NCBI GenBank assembly: GCA_014859985.1
Contig: JACZKN010000465.1
Span: 1 to 7,125, forward strand
From: Candidatus Krumholzibacteriia bacterium
GTDB lineage: Bacteria; Krumholzibacteriota; Krumholzibacteriia; LZORAL124-64-63
Direction: 5' to 3'
Length of the DNA: 7,125 nt
Shown: positions 1 to 5,841 of the stretch, one piece after another
How positions within the stretch are numbered: the first letter of the stretch is position 1
Layout of the letters: each line of letters opens with the position of its first letter
Position numbers and translations under genes: made by a program
The notes under the pieces: generated by a model
Told to the model about the DNA's origin: nothing
The model's database searches: none
The model's input: the letters and a program-made list of their open reading frames with translations, nothing else

Positions 1-77
1 GCCACGAGGAGCGCCGCTGCAACCAGCAGCGGCACGAGGCGGCGCGGGGCGGCGGCGGGTTGGGGCACGGTCAGCAT
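1..77 (-). CDS. 5' end of a gene for an exported or membrane-anchored protein (partial)
   Basis: The reading frame starts at an ATG whose first base is 77 and runs leftwards out of the window, so only about 25 residues are visible. They begin MLTVPQPAAAPRRLVPLLVAA and continue hydrophobic. A short N-region with two arginines followed by a Leu/Val/Ala core is what a Sec signal peptide or an N-terminal membrane anchor looks like. A GGAG Shine-Dalgarno element (plus-strand 84-87) lies 6 nt before the ATG and supports this start over an out-of-frame ATG near 135-137, which has no clear ribosome site and gives an Arg/Pro-rich product. Nothing can be said about function because the mature protein is outside the window. 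It lies on the same strand as, and downstream of, the putative barrel gene, but a strong hairpin separates them. Confidence 0.6.
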   Translation of the reverse strand, partial: MLTVPQPAAAPRRLVPLLVAAALLV

Positions 78-173
78 CGCGAACTCCGGTGTTTTCTTGG
101 CTGGACCCGGCGGGGTGGCGGCACCGCGCCATCATGGCCCAGGGTGTGAAGACGCGCAACACCTACGGCACGA

Positions 174-219
174 GGGCGCCGGGGGACGGGCCGCAGCGCG
201 GCCGCATCCCCCGGCGCCC
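174..219 (-). terminator. Perfect GC-rich hairpin after the barrel gene, without a U-tract
   Basis: Arms GGGCGCCGGGGGA (174-186) and its exact complement (207-219) form a 13-bp stem. Inside it, GGCCGC (189-194) and GCGGCC (198-203) can pair around an AGC loop. The hairpin begins 8 nt beyond the stop codon of the minus-strand gene at 228-845, which is where a terminator is expected. No run of T follows it on either strand, so it is not a textbook intrinsic terminator. It may instead act as a U-less terminator or as an mRNA 3'-end stabiliser. Seen: position and perfect pairing. Inferred: the terminator role. Confidence 0.55.
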
Positions 220-227
220 CGGCGGGC

Positions 228-845
228 CTACAGGTACCAGTTGAATTGGATCGACATGCCCCCCACGCCCACGTAGTCGTCCTCGAGCCCCGAAGCCCCG
301 TCCAGGTGGAAGCCGAAGGCGTCGGCGGCCACGCCCAGGGCGAAGTTGCGCCCCAGCTGCCACTCGTAGCCCAGGCTGAACAGGGCCGCGCCCTTGCCCT
401 CGATCTCCAGCTTCCGGCCCGTCTCGCGCAGCAGCACCTCGCCGCCGCCGGCACCCAGCCCGCCGCGCACGAAGAAGCCGCCGCCGGCCGGCCACCAGGT
501 GACGGTGGCGAAGCCGGCGCCCATGCCCCAGTCGTCCTGGCCGGCGCTGGAACCGAAGCCGTAGCCCTCGAGGGTCACCGCGAAGGCGTTGCTGAAGGCG
601 TAGCCGCCGCGCAGGGCGCCCAGGCTGCCGCCGTAGGGGTCGTCGGAGAAGGTGCGGGTGCCGACGGTCGCGCCGTAGGAGCTGCTGCCCCAGCCGGCGT
701 TGAAGCCCACCAGCCAGCCCTTGCGGTCGCGCGGGTTGCGGCAGCCGTCCTCGTCGGCGAGGGCCGGCCCGGCGCCCGCCAGGATGGTCGTGGTCAGGAT
801 GGCCAGGGCCAGGGCCCGGCCGAAGGTGCCGCGTGTCGTCGTCAT
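228..845 (-). CDS. Putative outer-membrane beta-barrel protein (205 aa)
   Basis: Residues 1-30 form a clear Sec signal peptide: an Arg-containing N-region, a hydrophobic ALALAILTTTILAG core, and an ALA|DED cleavage site. The mature 175 residues are rich in Gly and aromatics, with alternating patterns typical of amphipathic beta strands, for example about 43-52, 75-97, 107-130, 152-178 and 191-205. It ends with an aromatic-rich strand (SIQFNWYL), as small 8-stranded barrels of the OMP_b-brl/OmpA-barrel type do. There is no C-terminal OmpA peptidoglycan-binding domain. A near-perfect AAGGAGG (plus 853-859) sits 7 nt before the ATG and fixes the start. A 5-bp hairpin (865-878) lies just upstream of that site in the leader. 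The gene is divergent from the M16 peptidase pair. The family is inferred from composition and strand pattern, and the specific function is unknown. Confidence 0.72.
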   Translation of the reverse strand: MTTTRGTFGRALALAILTTTILAGAGPALADEDGCRNPRDRKGWLVGFNAGWGSSSYGATVGTRTFSDDPYGGSLGALRGGYAFSNAFAVTLEGYGFGSSAGQDDWGMGAGFATVTWWPAGGGFFVRGGLGAGGGEVLLRETGRKLEIEGKGAALFSLGYEWQLGRNFALGVAADAFGFHLDGASGLEDDYVGVGGMSIQFNWYL

Positions 846-961
846 GGTGTTGCCTCCTTGAAGTGCCGGTTCGCCGGCGGGATCGTCTCGGTGGTTCGCG
901 GTAGGGAAGGCATGGAGTGTTCCCGGTGGGCCGTTCTACCCGTGAAGAAGACAAAATATTG
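846..961. other. Divergent intergenic region, barrel-gene side
   Basis: This stretch is the leader and upstream DNA of the minus-strand barrel gene. It contains that gene's strong Shine-Dalgarno (853-859) and a short hairpin GCCGG-TTCG-CCGGC (865-878) only 5 nt farther upstream. In the minus-strand mRNA its loop reads CGAA. The AT-rich patch at about 948-974 is the only promoter-like DNA between the two divergent genes and probably serves both. On the minus strand I could not find a -35/-10 pair good enough to call. Confidence 0.4.
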
Positions 962-970
962 TGGTATAAT
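962..970 (+). promoter_or_regulatory. Extended -10 sigma70-type promoter for the M16 pair
   Basis: The plus strand reads TGGTATAAT, a consensus TATAAT (965-970) preceded by TG at the extended -10 position. It sits in an AT-rich patch that stands out from the surrounding DNA. No good -35 is present at the usual distance (942-947 is GTGAAG), which fits extended -10 promoters, since these can work with a poor -35. Transcription would start near 977, giving a leader of about 165 nt before the ATG at 1142. A weaker alternative is TTCAGG (1061-1066), a 17-bp spacer, then TATCAT (1084-1089). The consensus match is seen directly, and its activity is inferred. Confidence 0.65.
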
Positions 971-1022
971 GGGTTAGACGGTAGGCCGCCCTGCCGCTGG
1001 GGCGCTCAAACTGTAGTGTTCA

Positions 1023-1055
1023 CGCCACACAAGTCGTCTGATGTGGCGATATCGC
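1023..1055 (+). promoter_or_regulatory. Inverted repeats in the M16 leader, candidate operator or RNA structure
   Basis: Two symmetric elements overlap here. CGCCACA (1023-1029) and TGTGGCG (1042-1048) form a perfect 7-bp inverted repeat with a 12-nt spacer. GCGATATCGC (1046-1055) is a perfect 10-bp palindrome sharing bases with the right arm. They lie about 50-85 nt downstream of the likely transcription start. They could be a repressor site acting as a roadblock, or mutually exclusive folds in the 5' leader. Function is inferred from symmetry and position only. Confidence 0.35.
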
Positions 1056-1141
1056 ACAGGTTCAGGGGCGGCCGGCCATGCGGTATCATCCGCTACGGTC
1101 GTATCCCCCGACCCCCCGACCCCGAACCGCTGGAGGAACCG

Positions 1142-2923
1142 ATGTTCCCATCGCCCCCACGTCTGGCCGCCGGTCTTGCGGTCGCCGCCCTGGTGCTCGG
1201 CGCTTTCTGGCCCGTCGCCGCGCCGGCCGCCGCCCGGGACCAGGCCGCTGCGCCCGCGGTCCAGGAGCACGTCCTGGCCAACGGCATGAAGCTGCTGCTG
1301 GTGCCCCGCCACCTCTCGCCCACGGTCGCGGCCGGCTGGGTGGCCAAGGTGGGCTCGGCCAACGAGCGGCCGGGCATCACCGGCATCAGCCACCTCTTCG
1401 AGCACATGATGTTCAAGGGTACCCGCACCATCGGCACCCGCGACTACGAGCTGGACAAGCGGCTGATCGACGAGCAGGAGGCCCTGCAGGAACAGATGCG
1501 GGCCGAGATGCTGGCCCAGCGCGACCGGCTGCGCCGGGGCGAGATCGCCGACGTCACCTCGCCCGAGGCCAGGACGCCGCGGTTCCGCGCGCTGGAGGCG
1601 CGGTTCGACTCGCTGGTGGCGCTGCAGCGCGACAACATGGTCAAGAACGAATTCGACCAGGTGCTGTCGCGGGAGGGCGCCTCGCGCATCAACGCCTTCA
1701 CCAGCGAGGACATGACCTTCTACATCATGACCGTGCCGGCCAACAAGCTGGAGCTGTGGTTCTGGATGGAATCGGACCGGCTCATGAACCCCGTGTTCCG
1801 CGAGTTCTACTCCGAGCGCGACGTGGTGTACGAGGAGCGCCGCCTGCGCGTGGAATCGACGCCCCTGGGCAAGTTCCAGGAGAGCTTCGACGCCATGTTC
1901 TGGGACGCCAGCCCCTACACCTGGCCGGTGATCGGCTACGCCAGCGACCTGCCGTTCATCACCAAGCGGGACGCCGACGACTACTACGCCACCTACTACG
2001 CGCCCAACAACGTCTGCGCCGTGCTGGTGGGCGACTTCGACCCGCAGCAGGCCGTGGCCCTGGCCGAGAAGTACTTCGGCCGCATCCCCCGCGGCGCCGT
2101 GCCGCCCCCGCCCATGATCACCATGGAGCCCCGCCAGACCGGCGAGAAGCGCTTCCACGGCGAGGCCGAGACCAACCCCGCGGTGACCGTGCGCTGGCAC
2201 ACCGTGGCCGCGGTGCACAAGGACACGCCGGCGCTGATGGTGCTGGCCGAGCTGCTCAACGGCGACACCGGGCGCCTGCGGCGCAACCTGGTGCTGGGCC
2301 AGGGTGTGGCCAGCAGCGCCCGCGCCGGCCAGGACTCGCGCAAGTACGAGGGCATGTTCGAGATCGACGCCGAGTGCAAGGACGGCACCTCGCCCCAGGA
2401 CCTGGAGCAGGCGGTGCACGCGGAGATCGCCCGGCTGCAGGCCGAGCCCGTGGGCGCGGACGAGCTGCAGGCGGTGAAGAACCGCTACCTGACCCGCACC
2501 TGGCGCATGCTCGACGGCAACTTCTTCCAGATGATCCGCTACGGCGCCGCCGAGGCCCAGGGCTCGTGGCGCGACGCCGACCGCATCGACCGGGAGATCC
2601 AGCAGGTCACGGCCCAGGACGTGCAGCGGGTGGCGCAGGAGTACTTCACCACGGAGAACCGGGCCGTGGCCACCTGGACGCGGCTGGCCTCGGCCGCGCC
2701 CGAGGATCCGGCGCTGGCCGGCCTCTCGCCCCAGGGCCGGCAGATGGTGCAGCAGTCGCTGGCGCGGCTGGACGGCCTGACCAGCGCCGCCGACGTGCAG
2801 GAGATGCTCGCCCGCCTGGACCAGATGGGCGACCGCCTGCCGCCGGAGATGAAGCCGGCCATGGACCACGTGCGCATCAAGGCGCAGGAGAAGCTTACCC
2901 AGCTGCAGAAGGAGGGCCAGTGA
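1142..2923 (+). CDS. M16B zinc peptidase, catalytic subunit, exported (593 aa)
   Basis: Metallopeptidase of the pitrilysin/insulinase superfamily (M16), expected to cut peptides or small proteins in the periplasm. Residues 1-31 are a Sec signal peptide (core GLAVAALVLGAF, then AAPAAA). The inverted zinc motif HLFEH gives ligands H84 and H88 and catalytic base E87. E225 and E232 in SERDVVYEER match the conserved downstream glutamates, with E232 the likely third ligand. H88 to E232 is 144 residues against about 76 in classical members, because a charged helical insertion occupies about 101-170. The second M16 domain spans about 270-515. At its half-site V384 and S391 replace the usual Arg and Tyr, so it should need the next gene's product. 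A helical tail of about 75 residues follows (520-593). GGAGG (1132-1136) lies 5 nt before this ATG. The open frame extending upstream to 917 lacks a signal peptide at its N-terminus and crosses the promoter, so I rejected it. Confidence 0.93.
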   Translation: MFPSPPRLAAGLAVAALVLGAFWPVAAPAAARDQAAAPAVQEHVLANGMKLLLVPRHLSPTVAAGWVAKVGSANERPGITGISHLFEHMMFKGTRTIGTRDYELDKRLIDEQEALQEQMRAEMLAQRDRLRRGEIADVTSPEARTPRFRALEARFDSLVALQRDNMVKNEFDQVLSREGASRINAFTSEDMTFYIMTVPANKLELWFWMESDRLMNPVFREFYSERDVVYEERRLRVESTPLGKFQESFDAMFWDASPYTWPVIGYASDLPFITKRDADDYYATYYAPNNVCAVLVGDFDPQQAVALAEKYFGRIPRGAVPPPPMITMEPRQTGEKRFHGEAETNPAVTVRWHTVAAVHKDTPALMVLAELLNGDTGRLRRNLVLGQGVASSARAGQDSRKYEGMFEIDAECKDGTSPQDLEQAVHAEIARLQAEPVGADELQAVKNRYLTRTWRMLDGNFFQMIRYGAAEAQGSWRDADRIDREIQQVTAQDVQRVAQEYFTTENRAVATWTRLASAAPEDPALAGLSPQGRQMVQQSLARLDGLTSAADVQEMLARLDQMGDRLPPEMKPAMDHVRIKAQEKLTQLQKEGQ

Positions 2924-4470
2924 TGCGCAGCCTGAACACCGTCGCCGCGGCGCTGCTGGCCGCGGGCCTCGTCGCGGTCTTCCTGCCGGCGGCCGCCGCC
3001 GGGGACATCCCGGCGCGCCCGGAAAAGCTGACGTTCCCCGGATTGAAGTACGACGCGCCGGTGGCCAAGGACCACCGGACCACCCTGAAGAACGGCATGG
3101 TCGCCTACCTCGTGCCCGACCTGTCGCTGCCCTTGGTCAACGTCTCGGTGCTGCTGCGCCTGGGCCCGGACCTCGACCCGGAGGGCAAGGAGGGCGCCGG
3201 CGGCCTGATGATGGACCTGCTGACCTCCGGCGGCACGGCCTCGCTGACGGCCGAGCAGCTTGAGGACCGCCTGGCCGCTTTGGGCGCCGACCTGGGCTCG
3301 GGCATGGGCGGCGGCCGCCGCGGCATGATGGGCATGGGCGGCGTGCGCACCGGCCCCGCCGAGTCGTGGGTGAGCCTGAACCTGCTGGCCAAGGACCTGG
3401 ACGCGGGCCTGGCCCTGCTGATCGACTGCCTGCGGAACCCCGCGTTCCAGGACGACCGGCTGCAGCTGGCCAAGGAGCGCGCCGTCCAGCGCATGAAGGA
3501 GCGCAACGACGACACCGCGGGCATCGAGCGCCGCGAGTGGGGCCTTTTGATCGACGGCGAGGGCCACTGGGCCAACCGCTTCACCACCGGGGCGTCGATC
3601 ACCGGCCTCGTGCGGGGCGACCTGGCGGCCCTGCACCGCGCGCACGTGGGCCCGGAGAACTTCGTGCTCGCGGTCAGCGGCAACTTCGAGCCCAAGGCCA
3701 TGTCCAAGGCGCTGGAAAAGGCCTTCGCCGGCTGGCCCTGGCAGGCCGAGCGGCCGGGTCCGCCTCCCGCGCCCGCGGCCGCGCCACCGGCCGGCTGGTT
3801 CGCCGTGGACAAGGACGTCAACCAGGCCCGCGTGTCCTTCGGCCTGCCGGCCCTGGACCGCTACGACCCGGACTGGTACGCCGCGCTGGTGATGAACGAC
3901 ATCCTGGGCGGCGGCGGCTTCAGCTCGCGGCTGGTCAACCGCATCCGCTCGGACGAGGGGCTGGCGTACTCGGTGCGCTCGTCCCTGGGCGCGGGCACCT
4001 ACTACCCCGAGGAGTGGCGCGTGGCGTTCCAGACCAAGGTGCGCTCGACCGCCTTCGCCGTGCAGGTGGCGATGACCGAGATCGCGCGCATCCGCGACGA
4101 ACGGGTGTCGGACGACGAGCTGGCGCTGGCCAAGGCCAGCTTCATCGAGTCGCTGCCGGCGGGGTTCGAGACGGCGGGCGCCATCGCCGGGGCCTTGGCC
4201 GTCGAGGAGCTGACGGGGCGGTACGCCAAGGACCGCGAGTACTTCCGCAAGTACGCGGAGCGCATCGAGGCCGTCACCGCGGAAGACGTGCAGCGGGTGG
4301 CCCGGCGCCTGCTGGACCCGGCGCGGATGACGTTCCTGGTGGTGGGGGACATCGACGAGGCGCTGCTGGGCGATCCCAAGCACGACGTCAGCGTCGTCGG
4401 GCTGGCGGGCGCCGAACCGCTGCGGCTGCCGCTGCGGGATCCCATGACGATGGAGCCGCTGGCGAACTAG
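2923..4470 (+). CDS. M16B peptidase-like partner subunit lacking the zinc site, exported (515 aa)
   Basis: Second, non-catalytic subunit of the M16 pair. It has a signal peptide at about 1-26 (core AAALLAAGLVAVFLPAAAA) with no lipobox cysteine. The first M16 domain begins around 50; where HxxEH should be it reads GAGGLMMDLL (91-100), so no zinc site is present. An unusual Gly/Met/Arg-rich loop occupies 125-144. The second domain (about 290-480) keeps GGGGFSSRL (329-337) and the RSDEGLAY motif, R342 and Y349, which line the active site in M16 enzymes. This matches the MPP-alpha type of subunit. The start codon overlaps the previous stop (TGATG, 2921-2925), with AAGGAGG at 2909-2915, so the two subunits are probably translationally coupled and made in similar amounts. 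Family and pairing are strongly supported; the natural substrate is unknown. The gene is followed after 17 nt by a strong hairpin. Confidence 0.92.
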   Translation: MRSLNTVAAALLAAGLVAVFLPAAAAGDIPARPEKLTFPGLKYDAPVAKDHRTTLKNGMVAYLVPDLSLPLVNVSVLLRLGPDLDPEGKEGAGGLMMDLLTSGGTASLTAEQLEDRLAALGADLGSGMGGGRRGMMGMGGVRTGPAESWVSLNLLAKDLDAGLALLIDCLRNPAFQDDRLQLAKERAVQRMKERNDDTAGIERREWGLLIDGEGHWANRFTTGASITGLVRGDLAALHRAHVGPENFVLAVSGNFEPKAMSKALEKAFAGWPWQAERPGPPPAPAAAPPAGWFAVDKDVNQARVSFGLPALDRYDPDWYAALVMNDILGGGGFSSRLVNRIRSDEGLAYSVRSSLGAGTYYPEEWRVAFQTKVRSTAFAVQVAMTEIARIRDERVSDDELALAKASFIESLPAGFETAGAIAGALAVEELTGRYAKDREYFRKYAERIEAVTAEDVQRVARRLLDPARMTFLVVGDIDEALLGDPKHDVSVVGLAGAEPLRLPLRDPMTMEPLAN

Positions 4471-4487
4471 AGCGGGCATCGATCGAC

Positions 4488-4530
4488 ACGACGGCGCCCG
4501 GACCACCAGGTCCGGGCGCCGTCGTTTGAT
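4488..4530 (+). terminator. Terminator of the M16 pair
   Basis: A perfect 17-bp stem (4488-4504 with 4509-4525) closes on a 4-nt ACCA loop. It starts 17 nt after the TAG of the second M16 gene. Only three T (4525-4527, the first still in the stem) follow before GATGG, so the U-tract is poor, but the length and perfection of the stem make a terminator the simplest reading. The symmetric stem could also stop transcription coming from mqnE. Confidence 0.8.
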
Positions 4531-4539
4531 GGAACGAAT

Positions 4540-4568
4540 CGCCCAGGGGTTATATGACCCCCTGGGCG
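4540..4568 (-). terminator. Hairpin downstream of mqnE, likely terminator
   Basis: CGCCCAGGGG (4540-4549) and CCCCTGGGCG (4559-4568) form a perfect 10-bp stem around a 9-nt AT-rich loop. It lies 19 nt beyond the stop codon of mqnE on the minus strand and is followed on that strand by ATTCGTTCC, a mildly T-rich stretch. Together with the hairpin at 4488-4525 it gives the convergent gene ends separate back-to-back structures. Confidence 0.65.
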
Positions 4569-4587
4569 TAACAAGGCCTCAAATCGA

Positions 4588-5679
4588 CTACCCCACCGCC
4601 TCCAGCGGATTGTAGAGCGTGTCCCGCAGCACCGGCCTGAGCCCCGCCCCCCTGATGAACGCCCGGATCTCCTCGACCGTCATGCCCTTGCCCGCCGCGC
4701 CGCCGGCGGCGAAGGTCACGCGCTCGTCGATCACCGTGCCGTCCAGGTCGTTGGCGCCGAAGCGCAGGGCCACCTGGGCGGCCTCGCGGCCCAGCATCAC
4801 CCAGTAGGCCTTCACGTGGGGAATGTTGTCCAGCAGCAGGCGCGACAGGGCGATGACCTTCAGCTTCATCGTCAGGTCCGGACCCGGCAGCATGTCGTAC
4901 TTGGTGTTCGCGGGGTGGAAGGCCAGGGGGATGAAGCACTGGAAGCCGCCGGTCGCGTCCTGCTGCTCGCGCAGCTTGACCAGGTGGTCCACCCAGTGGC
5001 GCGGCTCCTCGATGTGGCCGAAGAGCATCGTGCAGTTGGACTTCAGGCCGGCCTCGTGGACCAGGCCGGCGACCTCGAGCCAGCGCTCGCCGCTCATCTT
5101 CTTGGAGGCGATCTTGTCGCGCACCTCCGGGTCGAAGATCTCGGCACCGCCGCCGGGGCAGCTGTCCAGGCCGGCATCGCGCAGGGCGGCGATGGTGTCC
5201 GGCACGCTCAGCTTGCCGATCTTGGCCAGGAAGTCGACCTCCACCATGGTGAACGCCTTCAGGTGCACCGTGGGGAACGCCTCCTTCAGGGCGCGCAGGA
5301 TGTCCAGGTAGACGCCGAACTTCCAGCGCGGGTGCAGGCCGCCGACGATGTGGAACTCGCCGACCTGGGGCGTGAAGTCGCGGCGGGCGATCTCGACGCA
5401 CTCCTGGGGGCTGTAGCTCCAGGCGTCGGGCGCGTTGGGGTCGTCGCCGTAGGCGCACAGCTCGCAGCCCACGTAGCAGACGTTGGTCGGGTTCAGGTGG
5501 CGGTTGACGTTGTAGTAGACGTCGTCGCCGTGCAGGCGGGCGCGCACCGCGTGGGCCAGGACGCCCAGGGCGGGCAGGTCGTGGCTCTGGGCCAGGCGCA
5601 GGCCGTCGTCGAAGCTGAGCCTTTGGCCCGCGTCGACCCTGCGGGCGATGTCGTGCAAGGGGTGGCTCGTGGGCAGCAT
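4588..5679 (-). CDS. mqnE: Aminofutalosine synthase MqnE, radical SAM (363 aa)
   Basis: MqnE catalyses the radical SAM step that joins SAM-derived adenosine to 3-[(1-carboxyvinyl)oxy]benzoate to form 6-amino-6-deoxyfutalosine, in the futalosine route to menaquinone. The CxxxCxxC cluster motif is C68, C72 and C75 (NVCYVGCELCAYG). IVGGLHP (111-117), PGGGAEIFDPEVR (175-187), SGERWLEV (196-203), MLFGHIE (218-224), FIPLAFHP (249-256) and AYWVMLG (291-297) are hallmarks of MqnE rather than of the related cyclase MqnC. Length is normal for the family. I start at the ATG at 5679, which has GAGGG (plus 5687-5691) 7 nt upstream. A longer frame from a TTG at 5742 adds 21 residues unlike the family. No mqnA, B, C or D gene is in the window, so the pathway genes are scattered or lie outside. 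It is separated from the def unit by a large hairpin, so it probably has its own promoter, which I could not identify. Confidence 0.95.
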   Translation of the reverse strand: MLPTSHPLHDIARRVDAGQRLSFDDGLRLAQSHDLPALGVLAHAVRARLHGDDVYYNVNRHLNPTNVCYVGCELCAYGDDPNAPDAWSYSPQECVEIARRDFTPQVGEFHIVGGLHPRWKFGVYLDILRALKEAFPTVHLKAFTMVEVDFLAKIGKLSVPDTIAALRDAGLDSCPGGGAEIFDPEVRDKIASKKMSGERWLEVAGLVHEAGLKSNCTMLFGHIEEPRHWVDHLVKLREQQDATGGFQCFIPLAFHPANTKYDMLPGPDLTMKLKVIALSRLLLDNIPHVKAYWVMLGREAAQVALRFGANDLDGTVIDERVTFAAGGAAGKGMTVEEIRAFIRGAGLRPVLRDTLYNPLEAVG

Positions 5680-5759
5680 GGCGGCACCCTCGGGTTGGGG
5701 TCGGCGACCGGATCGCTTGCCAGCCTCAAAGATTAGCCCCAAACGGCGACTTCGCCAGT

Positions 5760-5829
5760 TGCGGCCGCGGCGGACATGAGAACGGCGCGTCAGGATCCCG
5801 CGGATCCCGACGCGCCGCCCGCGGCCGCA
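5760..5829 (-). terminator. Compound GC-rich hairpin between the def unit and mqnE
   Basis: The inner stem pairs CGGCGCGTC (5783-5791) with GACGCGCCG (5809-5817), has one A/C mismatch, then GGATCC (5793-5798) with GGATCC (5802-5807), and a CGC loop. An outer stem of 11 bp pairs TGCGGCCGCGG (5760-5770) with CCGCGGCCGCA (5819-5829), leaving a 12-nt bulge on the left. On the minus strand the inner hairpin is followed by TTCTC. It lies 24 nt after the stop of the DUF309-like gene, so it is a likely terminator of the def unit. The GCGGCCGC palindrome occurs at 5761, 5821 and 5833. Confidence 0.65.
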
Positions 5830-5841
5830 GGGGCGGCCGCG

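Noticed and set aside
917..1141. 75-residue N-terminal extension of the catalytic M16 protein
   Set aside because: It would place the signal peptide in the middle of the protein and the promoter inside the gene; the ATG at 1142 has a good ribosome site.
974..2869. Long open frame (631 aa) antisense to the catalytic M16 gene
   Set aside because: It is His/Gly/Val/Leu-rich with no recognisable domain and exactly mirrors a strong coding region; typical of high-GC antisense frames.
1078..2922. Open frame running through the whole catalytic M16 gene and joining in frame to the second M16 gene
   Set aside because: It is a GC-rich shadow frame: its product is Arg/Gly/Pro-rich without motifs, while the overlapping frame has a full M16 domain. 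The real second gene starts at 2923 with its own Shine-Dalgarno and signal peptide.
2539..4506. Long antisense open frame (655 aa) across both M16 genes
   Set aside because: Same artefact; it also covers the terminator hairpin and the gene junction.
4816..5736. Open frame of 306 aa antisense to mqnE
   Set aside because: Val/Ala/Gln/His-rich shadow frame with no motifs, opposite a confidently identified gene.
5680..5742. TTG start extending MqnE by 21 residues
   Set aside because: The extension does not resemble the family, and the internal ATG has a Shine-Dalgarno at the right distance.
5745..5756. Short hairpin GGCG-ACTT-CGCC upstream of mqnE
   Set aside because: Only 4-5 bp; expected by chance in DNA of this composition and not placed to act as a terminator or ribosome-site mask.
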